Positions 44,592 through 58,879 of a stretch of 64,000 nt of DNA are shown piece after piece (within the stretch, counting starts at the first letter, position 1; each line of letters starts with the position of its first letter). The stretch comes from Granulibacter bethesdensis (lineage in GTDB: Bacteria; Pseudomonadota; Alphaproteobacteria; Acetobacterales; Acetobacteraceae): positions 434,001-498,000 of the forward strand of contig NZ_CP018194.1 of the NCBI RefSeq assembly GCF_001889545.1, given 5' to 3'. The notes beneath the pieces were generated by a model. It had not been told where the DNA came from, searched no databases, and saw only the letters and a program-made list of their open reading frames with translations. Made by a program: the position numbers and the translations under genes.

Positions 44592-47329
44592 GATTCCGCT
44601 TCTACATCGCCATTGTGCGCCTGCGAAGAAAGCATAGACTTAAAATGATACATAAGATCGAGAGCTTCGCGTGGGGTGAGTTTATCCGGTTCCATCTGAC
44701 GCAGCGCCTCGATCAATTCCGGCGGTCCGGAGGCGGATTTTGCCTCCTGAATCCTCTCTTCTTCCGGTTGTCTCTCTGTTTCGCTGCCATGGCTGGCGGC
44801 AAACAGGGGCAGCGTTGCACTGTCGGTCAGTCCGGCGGAACGTTCTTCCAGCGCCGTGAGCAATTGTCCGGCCCGGCGTACGGTGGCGGCAGGCACACCA
44901 GCCAGTTTCGCGACATGGACACCCCAGCTTCGTCCTCCGGCCCCTTCCGCCACCTCATGCATAAACACGACCTTGCCGCGCCATTCCTGCACTTTCATCG
45001 TATAGGGGCGCAGCATTGGCAGTTCCCCTTGCAGGCGCGCCAGTTCATGGAAATGAGTGGCAAAAATCGTGCGTGCGCCGATGCGGCTGTGCAGGGCTTC
45101 CAGCACCGCCCAGGCGATGGCCAGACCATCCAGCGTGGACGTGCCGCGTCCGATTTCATCCACGACGACCAGGGAACGCGGTCCGGCCTGATGCAGAATA
45201 GCGGCGGTTTCGGTCATCTCGACCATAAAAGTCGATTGCCCGCGTGCCAGATCGTCCGATGCGCCAACCCGGCTGAACAGGCGATCCACAATACCGATAT
45301 GGGCTGCTCTGGCCGGAACCGGCAGTCCCGCCTGCGCCAGAATGACGATCAGGGCGTTCTGCCGCAGATAGGTGGATTTGCCTGCCATATTCGGCCCGGT
45401 GAGCAGCATGACCCGTCTGCTGGCGGACAGATCCGTATCGTTGGGCATAAAGGGGGTTGGGCCGCCTTCCAGAGCCGCCTCCACGACGGGATGGCGTCCC
45501 GCCTCGATCGTCAGGGTCTGGTCATCGGTCATGACGGGGCGGCACCATGTGCCGTTTTCCGCCAGACGGGCAGCGGATTGCAGCACGTCCAGACGGGCCA
45601 GCGCCTCGGCGCAGGCGGCGATGGAGCTGGAATGGGCCTCCACCTTCTGCCGCAGGGCAGTGATGACGATCATTTCCCGCTGCCGGGCGCGTTCGGCGGC
45701 CTCGGTAATGCGGCGGTCCAGCTCCGACAGATCTGGATGCGTGAAACGTGCTCCGTTGGCCATGCCCTGTCGCAGGATCAATTCGGGTACGCTCCGCAGA
45801 GCTTCCACCGCTACGGCAGGCACCTCGATCATGTAACCGAGCTGCGCGTGATGACGGATCTTGAGGCTGGCAACGCCATAGCGCTGGGCATATTCGGTCT
45901 GAAGGGCGGCGATGACCTTGCGGCTGTCATCCCGCAGCCCGCGTTCGGCATCCAGTTCACCGTCGAAGCCGCTGGCGATCACGCCGCCATCCTCGATTCG
46001 GGCCGGCACCGGATCGGCGAGCGCTGCATCCAGCATCTCCGGCAGATCGGGCGGCAGATGCAGGTCGGCGTGCAGTTCGGCCAGTGCGGCGGGCAGGATG
46101 CCTTCCAGTAATCCGGCGGCTTCCATGGCAATGTGTGCACCATCCCGAATGGCGGCCAGATCGCGGGGCGTGCCGCGTCCCAGCGCGATCCGCCCCAGTG
46201 CGCGGGCCATATCCGGGCAACCGCGCAGCGTCTCCCGCAGGCGCAGGGACAGAGTTGGCTGTTCCAGCAGCCAGCCCCATCCATCCTGCCGGGCGGTGAT
46301 GGCTGCCCGATCGGTCAAGGGAGCACCCAGCCATGCGGCGAGCATTCTGCCGCCAGCCGGGGTCAGGGTGCGCTGGACGGCGGAGAGCAAAGTACGTTCG
46401 GTGCCGCCATCGCGGGCGCGGTCAATCTCCAGACTGGCGCGGGTGGAGGCATCCATGGCCAATCGTCTGGCCTCGCCCACCGGCACGGGATGCCCGAGGC
46501 GAGGCAGCGCCCCCATCTGTGCATCCCGCACGTAATCCAGCGCCTGCATGGCCGCCATGGCTTCGGCATCGGTAAAGCTGCCGAATACGTTGATATGGCT
46601 GACATCGTATGCTTCAGCGAGTCGCGCCCTTGCATTGCCTGGGTCGCTCACCGGCTGTTCCGGTCCGCGTCGTGCGTCCCACATCTCCAGTTGCAGGGAA
46701 GAGGGGCAGAGAATTTCCGCCGGATCAAGGCGGCCCAGCAGGGCGGTCAGGCCGGATTCGTCCAGCGCTTCCGTCTCGAACAGCCCGGTGGAGATATCCA
46801 GCCACGCAGCCCCCAGGCAATTCCCGGACTGCGCAATGGCCAGCAGCAGATTGGGACGGCCTGCATCCAGCAGAGTTTCCTCGGTAATGGTACCGGGCGT
46901 CACCAGACGTACGACATCGCGGCGGATCGGGCCTTTCCCGGCGCGGTTTTTGGGATTTTCCATCTGCTCGACAATCGCAACCCGCCAGCCGCGGCGGATC
47001 AGTCGGGACAGATACATCTCGGCGGCATGGACCGGCACGCCACACATGGGAATCGGCTCGCCTTCATGCAGCCCGCGCTTTGTCAGCTGAATATCCAGCG
47101 TTGCGGCGGCATTTTCCGCATCCTGAAAAAACAGTTCGTAGAAATCACCCATGCGGAAAAACAGCAATGCATCGGGGTGCTGGTTTTTCAGTACGAACCA
47201 TTGCGCCATGGCGGGTGTGGCGCCTGCCGGAATGGCGGCAGCCGTTTCACCTCCATCCCCATTGGAGGCACGGGCGGCACTGCTTCCGGGAGGACGGCCC
47301 CGGCGTGTGGGAGTCGATGCAACGGACAT
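44585..47329 (-). CDS. mutS: DNA mismatch repair protein MutS
   Basis: A 914-residue mismatch recognition ATPase. A Gly/Ala/Arg-rich leader precedes MAQWFVLKNQHPDALLFFRMGDFYELFF, whose later part contains the mismatch-binding F-x-E. The ATPase has Walker A TGPNMAGKSTYLRQ, then VVDEIGRGTSTLDGLAIAW and ATHFHELARL. The start at 47329 was chosen; the frame is open 162 codons further upstream, but that part is antisense to another gene and not MutS-like. Cotranscribed with glnD. Confidence 0.95.
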   Translation of the reverse strand: MSVASTPTRRGRPPGSSAARASNGDGGETAAAIPAGATPAMAQWFVLKNQHPDALLFFRMGDFYELFFQDAENAAATLDIQLTKRGLHEGEPIPMCGVPVHAAEMYLSRLIRRGWRVAIVEQMENPKNRAGKGPIRRDVVRLVTPGTITEETLLDAGRPNLLLAIAQSGNCLGAAWLDISTGLFETEALDESGLTALLGRLDPAEILCPSSLQLEMWDARRGPEQPVSDPGNARARLAEAYDVSHINVFGSFTDAEAMAAMQALDYVRDAQMGALPRLGHPVPVGEARRLAMDASTRASLEIDRARDGGTERTLLSAVQRTLTPAGGRMLAAWLGAPLTDRAAITARQDGWGWLLEQPTLSLRLRETLRGCPDMARALGRIALGRGTPRDLAAIRDGAHIAMEAAGLLEGILPAALAELHADLHLPPDLPEMLDAALADPVPARIEDGGVIASGFDGELDAERGLRDDSRKVIAALQTEYAQRYGVASLKIRHHAQLGYMIEVPAVAVEALRSVPELILRQGMANGARFTHPDLSELDRRITEAAERARQREMIVITALRQKVEAHSSSIAACAEALARLDVLQSAARLAENGTWCRPVMTDDQTLTIEAGRHPVVEAALEGGPTPFMPNDTDLSASRRVMLLTGPNMAGKSTYLRQNALIVILAQAGLPVPARAAHIGIVDRLFSRVGASDDLARGQSTFMVEMTETAAILHQAGPRSLVVVDEIGRGTSTLDGLAIAWAVLEALHSRIGARTIFATHFHELARLQGELPMLRPYTMKVQEWRGKVVFMHEVAEGAGGRSWGVHVAKLAGVPAATVRRAGQLLTALEERSAGLTDSATLPLFAASHGSETERQPEEERIQEAKSASGPPELIEALRQMEPDKLTPREALDLMYHFKSMLSSQAHNGDVEAESW

Positions 47330-47521
47330 GAGGCATAGTGTAATGGCTCTCGTTTTTTCGGCCAGCATGCAGAGGTGGCTGAGTATAGACTGTTGTATAA
47401 TCGCAACATCTTTGATGGCCTGCCATACGCTTTGCCTGTGGTTGCGCACAGAAAGCTGATTTTGTTCCAGCCTGTGCAGGCTGTCAGGGACTCCCCTTGA
47501 AAATCGGGAAAGTCTATCCAG

Positions 47522-48019
47522 TTGCGGTTGATCCCGCTGGAATTTGATGTAACTGATCGGCGGCACGAAAAGGAATGGCGGATCGTGGCAGCGCTGATCT
47601 TCGGCGTATTTTATCTGGCCGCGATTATCATGATCGTGGCGTCGCACGGTTTTGCGACCTCCCGCTATCAGCGTGAAATGCGGCGCTGGGGCGATGAGGA
47701 AGCCGCATTTTTCGGCTGCTTTACCCGGTTGGCAAGCGATACAGTAAGCGGTTGGCTGCTGGACCGACGGATTGATCGCTCGCAAGGGCCGATAGTCGTT
47801 TCTGCCCATCGCCATGGCCGGATGATCGGACTGACGACATTGGCAATGCCGCAGGACGGTGATGCCCCCCTGAATTTTACGCTGACTTTGGAAAAACCGG
47901 TGACAGAGAGCGATCTGTTGAGTGAACGTGTCGTTCTATGGGCAAGGGATGGCCATCTGGTGCGGCAGGTTGTGATGGATGCCATGTTGCAGCGCCGCCT
48001 GATCGGCAATATCCGTTGA
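47522..48019 (+). CDS. Hypothetical membrane-anchored protein
   Basis: A 165-residue protein I do not recognise. A charged N-terminus is followed by one membrane helix (about residues 21-40, IVAALIFGVFYLAAIIMIVA), then a soluble domain of about 120 residues. The start is TTG, with GGGAAAG nine bases upstream; a stop codon lies only seven codons above, so the start cannot move far. It is divergent from mutS and 25 bases ahead of the allantoinase gene, so the two may form an operon. Confidence 0.6.
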   Translation: MRLIPLEFDVTDRRHEKEWRIVAALIFGVFYLAAIIMIVASHGFATSRYQREMRRWGDEEAAFFGCFTRLASDTVSGWLLDRRIDRSQGPIVVSAHRHGRMIGLTTLAMPQDGDAPLNFTLTLEKPVTESDLLSERVVLWARDGHLVRQVVMDAMLQRRLIGNIR

Positions 48020-48044
48020 TACAGACTGCGTGGGGAGCGGGCGC

Positions 48045-48980
48045 ATGGCTCTGGATGGTGGGATGTATCCGCGCGATCTGATCGGCTACGGCAAAACACC
48101 GCCCTTTGCGCGCTGGCCGGGCGGCGCCAGAATCGCGGTCAATTTCGTCGTCAATTATGAGGAAGGCGGAGAGAACAGCATTCTCCATGGCGATCCGGCA
48201 TCGGAAGCCTTTCTGTCGGAGATCATCGGCGCACAACCTGTTCCCGGCCTGCGCCATATGAATATGGAAAGCCTGTACGAATATGGCAGCCGGGTCGGGT
48301 TCTGGCGGTTGATGCGTCTGTTCGGCTCATACGGGCTGCCTTTTACCTGTTTTGCGGTGGGCATGGCGTTGGAGCGTCATCCGGAAGCGGCGCAGGCAAT
48401 GATGGCAGCCGGGCATGAGATCGCGAGCCATGGTTATCGCTGGATCGACTATCAGTTCGTGACCGAGGACGCAGAGAGAGCCGATCTGGCACGCGCGATC
48501 GAGGCGCACCGCCGCGTGACAGGCAAGCGTCCCCTCGGCTGGTATCTGGGCCGCTGCTCCCCCCATACGCACCGCCTGATCGCAGAGGAGGGCGGCTTTC
48601 TTTACAATGCCGATACCTATGCTGATGATCTGCCGTACTGGGATCTGCACCATGAGCGGCCGCAACTGATGGTGCCGTATACGCTGGATGCCAACGACAT
48701 GCGTTTTGCCACGGCACAGGGATTCAATACCGCCGAGCATTTTTTCACTTATCTGCGCGACAGTTTCGATACTCTGTATGAGGAAGGGGCCGTGACCCCG
48801 CGCATGATGTCGATCGGGCTGCACTGCCGTCTGGTCGGGCGGCCGGGGCGTCTGCCGGGGCTGAAACGCTTCATCGACCATCTGCGGGCGCATGACGATG
48901 TATGGATCTGCCGCCGCGAGGATATCGCCCGCCACTGGCAGGAGACCCATCCTCCCCCCGCCCAATGTGTGCCGGGATAG
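48045..48980 (+). CDS. puuE: PuuE-type allantoinase (polysaccharide-deacetylase fold)
   Basis: A 311-residue NodB-fold hydrolase. The N-terminal YPRDLIGYGKTPPFARWPGGARIAVNFVVNYEEGGE, then ESLYEYGSRVGFWRLMRLF, and GHEIASHGYRWIDY are characteristic of PuuE-type, metal-cofactor-independent allantoinases of purine breakdown. The HCRLVGRPGRL stretch near the end also fits. GGGGAG lies eight bases before the ATG at 48045. No other ureide-pathway genes are nearby, so the pathway role is inferred from family. Confidence 0.85.
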   Translation: MALDGGMYPRDLIGYGKTPPFARWPGGARIAVNFVVNYEEGGENSILHGDPASEAFLSEIIGAQPVPGLRHMNMESLYEYGSRVGFWRLMRLFGSYGLPFTCFAVGMALERHPEAAQAMMAAGHEIASHGYRWIDYQFVTEDAERADLARAIEAHRRVTGKRPLGWYLGRCSPHTHRLIAEEGGFLYNADTYADDLPYWDLHHERPQLMVPYTLDANDMRFATAQGFNTAEHFFTYLRDSFDTLYEEGAVTPRMMSIGLHCRLVGRPGRLPGLKRFIDHLRAHDDVWICRREDIARHWQETHPPPAQCVPG

Positions 48981-48995
48981 CAGGCGGGACTGTTT

Positions 48996-52792
<3,797 letters not shown>

Positions 52793-52832
52793 CGGGAGGA
52801 ACCCCGTTCAGGAAACGCCAGCCACCATTCCG

Positions 52833-53705
52833 TCAGAATACGGAGTGCCACATGCGGGAGAAGAAACCGGGACCGTTGGTACCGGCGCGGGGAACCGGCT
52901 CCCCCTTCACCAGATTTTCGGCGGCGAGATCATCCCAGCTACTCTGATACCAGGAACTGCCGGGATAATTGTGTCCCAGCACCGCAGCCGTGCGGCGTGC
53001 ATCGCTGCGCAGACCCAGCAGCAGATACAGCTCGGTCAGGCGGTGCAGGGCTTCGGGAACATGATTGGTCGTCTGGTATTCCTTGACGACGGTCTGGAAC
53101 CGGTTGATGGCGGCGGCATAGAGATGTTCCCGCTCATAATAACGCCCGATTTCCATTTCCTTGCCGGCCAGATGGTCCCGGCATAGATCGATCTTCAGGC
53201 GGGCATCGCGGGCATAACCGCTGTCCGGGAAGCGGGAAACCACTTCCTGAAGAGCATTCATGGCATCCTCTGTGCCTTTCTGATCACGCTGGATATCCGC
53301 GATCTGCTCATAAAAGGACAGGGCGCGGAGATAGTAGGCGTAGGCAATGTCCTTATGCGTTGGATGCAGCTGGATGAAACGGTCCAGCGAACCGATCGCA
53401 TCCATATATTTATGTTCCAGATACTGCGAATAACCCTGCATCAGCTGGGCATTCGCCGCCCATGACGAGTAGGGATAATATTGCTGAACGGCATCGAATT
53501 GCTGGGCCGCCGTATTGTAGCGGTGGTCCTGCATGGCATCGACGCCAGTATTATACAGTTCCTCGACTGACATTTTTGCCGGATCGAGCTTGGCCAGTTC
53601 GTCATCTTTGCTGCTGCCGCACCCGCTGGCGAGTAGGGGAAGAAGCAGGGCTGCGCTGATGCGGCGAGCCGCCTTTGCGCGCGCGAAGGATGAGAGAAGC
53701 ACCAT
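52833..53705 (-). CDS. bamD: Outer membrane assembly lipoprotein BamD
   Basis: A 290-residue TPR lipoprotein of the BAM complex. After a basic start and hydrophobic stretch, the lipobox LASGC gives the lipidated Cys at about residue 28. TPR repeats follow (EELYNTGVDAMQDHRYNTAAQQFDAV, LMQGYSQYLEHKYMDAIGSLDRF, HPTHKDIAYAYYLRALSFYEQI), typical of BamD. The start at 53705 puts the signal peptide at the N-terminus; the frame is open 21 codons more. Confidence 0.93.
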   Translation of the reverse strand: MVLLSSFARAKAARRISAALLLPLLASGCGSSKDDELAKLDPAKMSVEELYNTGVDAMQDHRYNTAAQQFDAVQQYYPYSSWAANAQLMQGYSQYLEHKYMDAIGSLDRFIQLHPTHKDIAYAYYLRALSFYEQIADIQRDQKGTEDAMNALQEVVSRFPDSGYARDARLKIDLCRDHLAGKEMEIGRYYEREHLYAAAINRFQTVVKEYQTTNHVPEALHRLTELYLLLGLRSDARRTAAVLGHNYPGSSWYQSSWDDLAAENLVKGEPVPRAGTNGPGFFSRMWHSVF

Positions 53706-53804
53706 GGACACCGACTGATCTGTGAGACGCACCTTACCGCGCTTATAGCACGGACTGGCGCGGGGCAAGCCGTTGTCGCAGGACAGGGCTGGCGGGGAGG
53801 GGTA

Positions 53805-54782
53805 TCAGGCGGCGGAAAGCCAGCCCATTATGTCGGCGGAAACGGTCTGCCAGGCGGATCCGTCGCTCAACAGAGCGTGCAGCAGGCGGTTATTGAGGGC
53901 GTGACCGGTGCGATGCCCCACAAAACGACCGATCAGAGGGCGTCCGGCCATGGCCAGATCGCCCACCACATCCAGCATCTTGTGGCGCACGAATTCATCC
54001 GGCATGCGCAGGCCTGCGGGGTTCAGTATCTGATCGCCATCAACCACGATGGCATTATCGAGACTGCCGCCACGAGCCAGACCGGCTGCACGCATGGCCT
54101 CAATTTCTTTTGCCATGGTGAAGGTGCGTGCACTGGCCAGATCATGACGGAAATTATCCGTGTCCATCGTCATGGTCAGGGCCTGCCGTCCGATTGCAGC
54201 TTCATCAAATTCGATCGACAGAGAAAGGGAAAAACCGCTTTCCGCAGGGTGCAGTTCGGCGAAGGCATTCCCCGCCTCGACCCGAACAGGCTTCAGAATC
54301 CTGATGCTGAGACGGGATTCGGATTGTTCTTCGGTCCCGGCACAGTCGATCAGGAACATGAACGGTGCGGCAGAGCCATCAAGGATCGGCACTTCCGGCC
54401 CGTCAATTTCAATCAGCAGATTGTCGATACCCTGCGCGGCCAGCGCGGCCATCAGATGTTCGACGGTCCCGACGCGCGCATCCGGGCGGCCTGGTGCAGT
54501 CAGAAGGGTACACAGCCGTGTATCGGTCACATTGTTGAAAGATGCTGGAATATCAATGCCGAGATCGGTGCGGCGGAATACAATACCTGTTCCCGGTGCA
54601 GCGGGGATCAGCCGCAGCCGTACCGGTGCGCCACTGTGCAGCCCGTGACCGACACAATCAATCGGCGATTTCAGGGTTACCTGCCGTTTGCCCGGTGTGG
54701 AAGAAGGGCTGGAAAGGGAGGCAGGCGAAAATCCGCTCGGCATTCCCGTCATTCCATCCATTCCTGTGCCCTTTCCTGTCAT
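53805..54782 (-). CDS. lpxC: UDP-3-O-acyl-N-acetylglucosamine deacetylase LpxC
   Basis: A 325-residue zinc deacetylase, the committed step of lipid A synthesis. Key stretches are GHGLHSGAPVRLRL, the zinc-site His in GTVEHLMAAL, the HKMLDVVGDLA His/Asp ligands, and the catalytic His region GRFVGHRTGHALNN. The N-terminus has about 30 extra polar residues. The ATG at 54782 has GGGA upstream; the frame is open 39 codons further. It is separated from ftsZ by a terminator. Confidence 0.93.
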   Translation of the reverse strand: MTGKGTGMDGMTGMPSGFSPASLSSPSSTPGKRQVTLKSPIDCVGHGLHSGAPVRLRLIPAAPGTGIVFRRTDLGIDIPASFNNVTDTRLCTLLTAPGRPDARVGTVEHLMAALAAQGIDNLLIEIDGPEVPILDGSAAPFMFLIDCAGTEEQSESRLSIRILKPVRVEAGNAFAELHPAESGFSLSLSIEFDEAAIGRQALTMTMDTDNFRHDLASARTFTMAKEIEAMRAAGLARGGSLDNAIVVDGDQILNPAGLRMPDEFVRHKMLDVVGDLAMAGRPLIGRFVGHRTGHALNNRLLHALLSDGSAWQTVSADIMGWLSAA

Positions 54783-54853
54783 CACTATCCCGCCCGACCT
54801 GCTACGCATATGACCGTGCTGGAAGGATTGAAGTCCGTGCCCACCCATCAATA

Positions 54854-54898
54854 AAAAGGCCGGCAGAGGAAAGCTAACGCGCTTTGCCCTGCCGGCCA
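54854..54898 (-). terminator. Rho-independent terminator after ftsZ
   Basis: On the minus strand GGCCGGCAG pairs with CTGCCGGCC (9 bp), with an inner GCTTT/AAAGC stem, followed by T5. It ends the division/cell-wall operon and insulates lpxC. Confidence 0.87.
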
Positions 54899-54988
54899 AT
54901 TCAAGGATTATTTCTGACTATTACGCTATAAATGACTGATTTTCAAAGATTTTGTATCAGTTTATTACATGCGGTCAGGCTTTGTTAC

Positions 54989-56614
54989 TCAGGAGGACTG
55001 GCGGCGCAGGAAGGCCGGAATATCCAGTCCTATTTCTTCTGTTGCCGCTGGCCGGACAGAGGGGCGTGCCTGCTGGTCGGGCGCGGCATGATTATCGGCA
55101 GCCTGCTGACCATCATGCAACACGGGTTCGGTACGGGGCGGCTGCGGCGCAACCGGGGCTTCATGGGCGCTGCCACCTCCCATGCTGCGGCGGATAGCGC
55201 CGGTCACTACATTGAAGATGCTGCTGCGTGCCGGTGCGGCCTGGGGGGCAGAGGAGGGCTCCTGCGTGAACAGACCACGCGGTGCGCTGGCGGGTAGCGG
55301 CGCGCGCGGTGCTTCAGGATCCGTTCCGGCATAGCCATGCACATGACCGGTCGCAGGCGGCGGCGACTGGACGAAAGGTGTCCGGGCCGGAGCGGTGGGG
55401 GAGGGAGCTTGCGGAGCCTGATGCTGATGCACCGGAGCAGCACCCTGTGCGGGGAAAGGTGCCGCTTCTGCCGGAGCATAATGGCCGGGCTGATAGGCGG
55501 CGAAGGCGGCAGCCTCAGCCTGCTCGGCAGACTGCGCTGACAGGGAGGGGCCGGACGAGACGGCATCGACCGGCATGGCCGCGCCACCACCGACAGCCAC
55601 CAGACGGGGACGTTCGGAGGACAGGGAAGACATGTGATTGGCCGGGCTGTCGATGCCGGTGGCCACGACCGAGACCCGCACCTTGCCGTTCAGGCTTTCG
55701 TCAATGGCAGAGCCAAAGATGATATTGGCTTCCTCGTCCACTTCCTCACGGATGCGGTTGGCGGCCTGATCGACCTCGAACAGCGTCATATCCTCGCCGC
55801 CGGTGATATTGATCAGCAGGCCGCGTGCGCCGCTCATCGACGTGTCTTCCAGCAGAGGGTTGCTGATGGCCAGCTCGGCGGCGCGGATGGCGCGGTTTTC
55901 GCCGTCCGCCTCGCCAGTGCCCATCATGGCCTTGCCCATTTCGGCCATGACGGTGCGGATATCGGCGAAGTCCAGATTGACCAGACCCGGTGCCACCATC
56001 AGATCGGTCACACCGCGCACGCCCATATAAAGAACATTATCGGCCATCTTGAACGCTTCTTTCCAGGAGGTGCGCTCATTGGCCAGGCGGAACAGGTTCT
56101 GGTTGGGGATGACGATCAGCGTATCGACATATTGCTGAAGCTCTTCGATCCCGGCCTCGGCAGATTTGGCGCGGCGGCTGCCTTCGAAGCTGAAAGGCTT
56201 GGTGACGACTCCAACGGTCAGGATGTTGCGTTCCCGTGCCATGCGCGCGATCACCGGCGCAGCCCCTGTGCCGGTGCCACCGCCCATGCCGGCGGTGATG
56301 AACACCATATGGGCACCGTCCAGATGCCGGTACAGCTCATCAGCGGCTTCCTCGGCGGCGGCGCGGCCGATTTCCGGCTTGGCTCCCGCGCCCAGCCCCT
56401 GCGTGATGTGCGGGCCAAGCTGCACGCGGCGATCGGCGCGGCTGTGCATCAGCTGTTGCGCATCGGTATTCGCAACGACGAAATCGACGCCGGCCAGATT
56501 GAGCGCGATCATATTGTCAACCGCGTTCGTACCGCCGCCGCCTACGCCGATAACGGTAATGCGCGGGGTGAAATCTGTGTGCATCTGCTGCGGGATGGTC
56601 AGGTTCAGAGTCAT
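54989..56614 (-). CDS. ftsZ: Cell division GTPase FtsZ
   Basis: A 541-residue tubulin homologue that forms the division ring. GTP-binding loops are [13 protein letters not shown] and [13 protein letters not shown]. The T7 synergy loop is [12 protein letters not shown] long, Pro/Ala-rich disordered linker (about residues 330-525) precedes the C-terminal peptide DIPAFLRR, which binds FtsA and other partners. The length is above that of gammaproteobacterial FtsZ because of the linker, as in many alphaproteobacteria. 55 bases after ftsA. Confidence 0.97.
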   Translation of the reverse strand: MTLNLTIPQQMHTDFTPRITVIGVGGGGTNAVDNMIALNLAGVDFVVANTDAQQLMHSRADRRVQLGPHITQGLGAGAKPEIGRAAAEEAADELYRHLDGAHMVFITAGMGGGTGTGAAPVIARMARERNILTVGVVTKPFSFEGSRRAKSAEAGIEELQQYVDTLIVIPNQNLFRLANERTSWKEAFKMADNVLYMGVRGVTDLMVAPGLVNLDFADIRTVMAEMGKAMMGTGEADGENRAIRAAELAISNPLLEDTSMSGARGLLINITGGEDMTLFEVDQAANRIREEVDEEANIIFGSAIDESLNGKVRVSVVATGIDSPANHMSSLSSERPRLVAVGGGAAMPVDAVSSGPSLSAQSAEQAEAAAFAAYQPGHYAPAEAAPFPAQGAAPVHQHQAPQAPSPTAPARTPFVQSPPPATGHVHGYAGTDPEAPRAPLPASAPRGLFTQEPSSAPQAAPARSSIFNVVTGAIRRSMGGGSAHEAPVAPQPPRTEPVLHDGQQAADNHAAPDQQARPSVRPAATEEIGLDIPAFLRRQSS

Positions 56615-56669
56615 GGGCGGTCTCCCCCCTTGGGCGCTGGCTGGACGAAATGGGTGACAGGAACAGGCA

Positions 56670-57968
56670 TCAGACCCGCTCCTTCAGAAAATTGACGAAG
56701 CGGCGCACCAGGCCGGTTGGACGCTCCGCCTCAAGATCGAGATCATGCATGCTGCGACCCTGCCCGGCGGCCCAGGCGAGCAGCCCGGCTGCGGTGGCGA
56801 AGGCAGGGCCGGATGCATTATCGGGCAGGCCGCGCAGATTATGCGGCCTGCCCTGTCTTACTTGCTTGTTCAGGATGGCGGCCGCCATTTCCCGAACGCC
56901 GGAAAGCTGGCTTGCGCCGCCCGTCAGCACGACACGGGCGCCGGAGGCGCGACCAAGGCCGGAGCTTTCCAGCCTTTCACGCACCAGCTCGAACGTTTCT
57001 TCGAGCCGGGGCTTGATAATGGAGACGATGGTGCTGCGCGGCACCTTCGTAATGTGTTCTTCGTCTTCCCCGACCAGAGGCACCGGCAGCATTTCTCTCT
57101 CATCGTCGGGGGAGGCCTGCGTGCTGCCGTACAGCGTTTTCAGCCGTTCGGCATGCGCAACCGTGGTGGATAGCAGGCGGGCTATGTCGTTGGTGACATG
57201 CACGCCGCCAATCGGCAACTGGGCGGTATGCAGCACCTGTCCTTCTGCAAAAACAGCCATTCCAGTGGTTCCGCCGCCCATATCGATAACGGTGGCCCCC
57301 AGTTCACGCTCATCATCCACCAGGGTGGACATGGACGCCGCCATCGGTGCGGACACCAGTTCGGCAATGTCCAGATCGCACCGACCGATGCAGGCGCTGA
57401 GATTACGCAGCGCGGTGTTGGTCGCATCGATCACATGCAGCCGTGCGGTCAGTGTGTCACAGTGCATGCCTCTGGGATCGGCCACACCACCCATCTCATC
57501 CACTGCAAAATTGAGCGGCATCGCATGGAGCGTTTCCCGTCCTTCCGTCATGGCGCGGGAGCGGCCTTCCTGCACCACGCGGCGGATATCGGCATCGGTC
57601 ACCGGTCTGCCGCCCACGGGCCACTGCACATTGAACAGCCTGCTCTCCGGCTGACCGCAGGAGAGGTTGACGGTCACGCTGCGCAGCCGTGTATCAGCCA
57701 TATCTTCGGCCTGACCGACCGCCGCGCGAATGGCACGTTCGGCTTCATCCAGATCAGTCACGCCACCACCACGTACGCCCCGTCCTTTCTGCCAGCCGAA
57801 GCCCAGCACACGCAGGGTGCCGTCGGCCTCGGCACGACCGATCACGCAGGCAATCTTGGTGGTTCCTATATCGAGCACGCCGAACGGTCCGCTACGGAAA
57901 TGGCGATTCCGTGGCAGTGTTTCAGGACCAGCCGAGGGCTGATGCAGATGGCGGGCGCTGTCGCTCAC
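56670..57968 (-). CDS. ftsA: Cell division protein FtsA
   Basis: A 432-residue actin-like protein tethering FtsZ to the membrane. The phosphate loop is [13 protein letters not shown]. It has the 1C-domain region and [14 protein letters not shown] as phosphate-2. The C-terminus [17 protein letters not shown] is a classic amphipathic membrane-targeting helix. An N-terminal extension of about 25 residues is present. Overlaps ftsQ by four bases. Confidence 0.95.
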   Translation of the reverse strand: MSDSARHLHQPSAGPETLPRNRHFRSGPFGVLDIGTTKIACVIGRAEADGTLRVLGFGWQKGRGVRGGGVTDLDEAERAIRAAVGQAEDMADTRLRSVTVNLSCGQPESRLFNVQWPVGGRPVTDADIRRVVQEGRSRAMTEGRETLHAMPLNFAVDEMGGVADPRGMHCDTLTARLHVIDATNTALRNLSACIGRCDLDIAELVSAPMAASMSTLVDDERELGATVIDMGGGTTGMAVFAEGQVLHTAQLPIGGVHVTNDIARLLSTTVAHAERLKTLYGSTQASPDDEREMLPVPLVGEDEEHITKVPRSTIVSIIKPRLEETFELVRERLESSGLGRASGARVVLTGGASQLSGVREMAAAILNKQVRQGRPHNLRGLPDNASGPAFATAAGLLAWAAGQGRSMHDLDLEAERPTGLVRRFVNFLKERV

Positions 57969-58879
57969 GTCTGCCTCCGCACGGTCCGGATGGCGGGTTT
58001 TTCCGTGATTGCCTCGGAACGGGGGCGCAGCACCATGCGGTCAGGCAGTCGCAGATCCACCGATTGCAGCGGCCGGTCGAGCAGTTCATGCTCCTTCTGA
58101 AGGGCTGCCAGACGTCTGATAGCCTCCAGCGGATGATCCTCCGGCAGCAGCACGTCGGTTCCGTTCTGGAGCCGGAGATTCCAGCGGCGCTCATTGACCC
58201 GGACGGCGGCGATGACGTGGGCTTTCACCTCCGGCTCGGTCTTCAGCGCATCCAGCAGCGTGGTGGCGGCGGCAGGGGCGCCCGCCCCGACCACCAGCGG
58301 CAGGGTACGGAAAGTGGCGACATCCTGGTCGGCCACGACCTGGCCATCCCGGTCGATCAGCACGAATTTGCCCTGATTCTGCCAGATGGCGAAGGGACGG
58401 CGTTCAGTCAGCTTGACTACGATGGTACCGGGCAGCCGCCGCTCTACCGAGGCATTTTCAACCCAGGACAGGGTTTCGATGCGCTGTCTGGCTTCCGCGA
58501 CCGAGAAACCAAGCAGCGGATCGCCTTTACGCACACCAAGCGCCGCATTCAGCAGCGGCTCCGGCGTGTTGGAGCGGCCTTCGATCACGATATCCTGAAT
58601 GCGCATGCCGAGGGCGGCTGTGTGATCCCCCAGCATTTTGCGCAGGCTGGCCAGTGTGGCGGAGGCTCCGTTCCCGTTGATATTGGGTTGTGGTGCAGCG
58701 ATATGCAGCAGCATGCCGATTCCCACGACGGCGCTGATTCCCAGCACGCCCCAGCCCAGAGGGCGCAGCAGCCGGCGTTGCCGCCGCAGCAGGATGGTCA
58801 TGCGGGCAGGCCGGTCCTGCATGCGCCGATCTTTGGAAGAGGATGCGCGCCGTTCGCGCGTCCGGGTCACGCGCGACAT
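57965..58879 (-). CDS. ftsQ: Cell division protein FtsQ
   Basis: A 304-residue bitopic membrane protein. A very basic N-terminus of about 40 residues and one membrane helix (LGWGVLGISAVVGIGMLLHI) precede a POTRA domain (MRIQDIVIEGRSNTPEPLL) and the FtsQ beta domain (VENASVERRLPGTIVVKLTERRPFAIWQ). GGAGCAGG lies just before the ATG at 58879. A longer frame from 58906 is less likely. Overlaps ddl by 13 bases. Confidence 0.92.
   Translation of the reverse strand: MSRVTRTRERRASSSKDRRMQDRPARMTILLRRQRRLLRPLGWGVLGISAVVGIGMLLHIAAPQPNINGNGASATLASLRKMLGDHTAALGMRIQDIVIEGRSNTPEPLLNAALGVRKGDPLLGFSVAEARQRIETLSWVENASVERRLPGTIVVKLTERRPFAIWQNQGKFVLIDRDGQVVADQDVATFRTLPLVVGAGAPAAATTLLDALKTEPEVKAHVIAAVRVNERRWNLRLQNGTDVLLPEDHPLEAIRRLAALQKEHELLDRPLQSVDLRLPDRMVLRPRSEAITEKPAIRTVRRQT

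Noticed and set aside
47330-47815. A 162-codon N-terminal extension of MutS
   Set aside because: It overlaps the divergent membrane-protein gene in antisense and does not resemble MutS; the ATG at 47329 gives the normal length.
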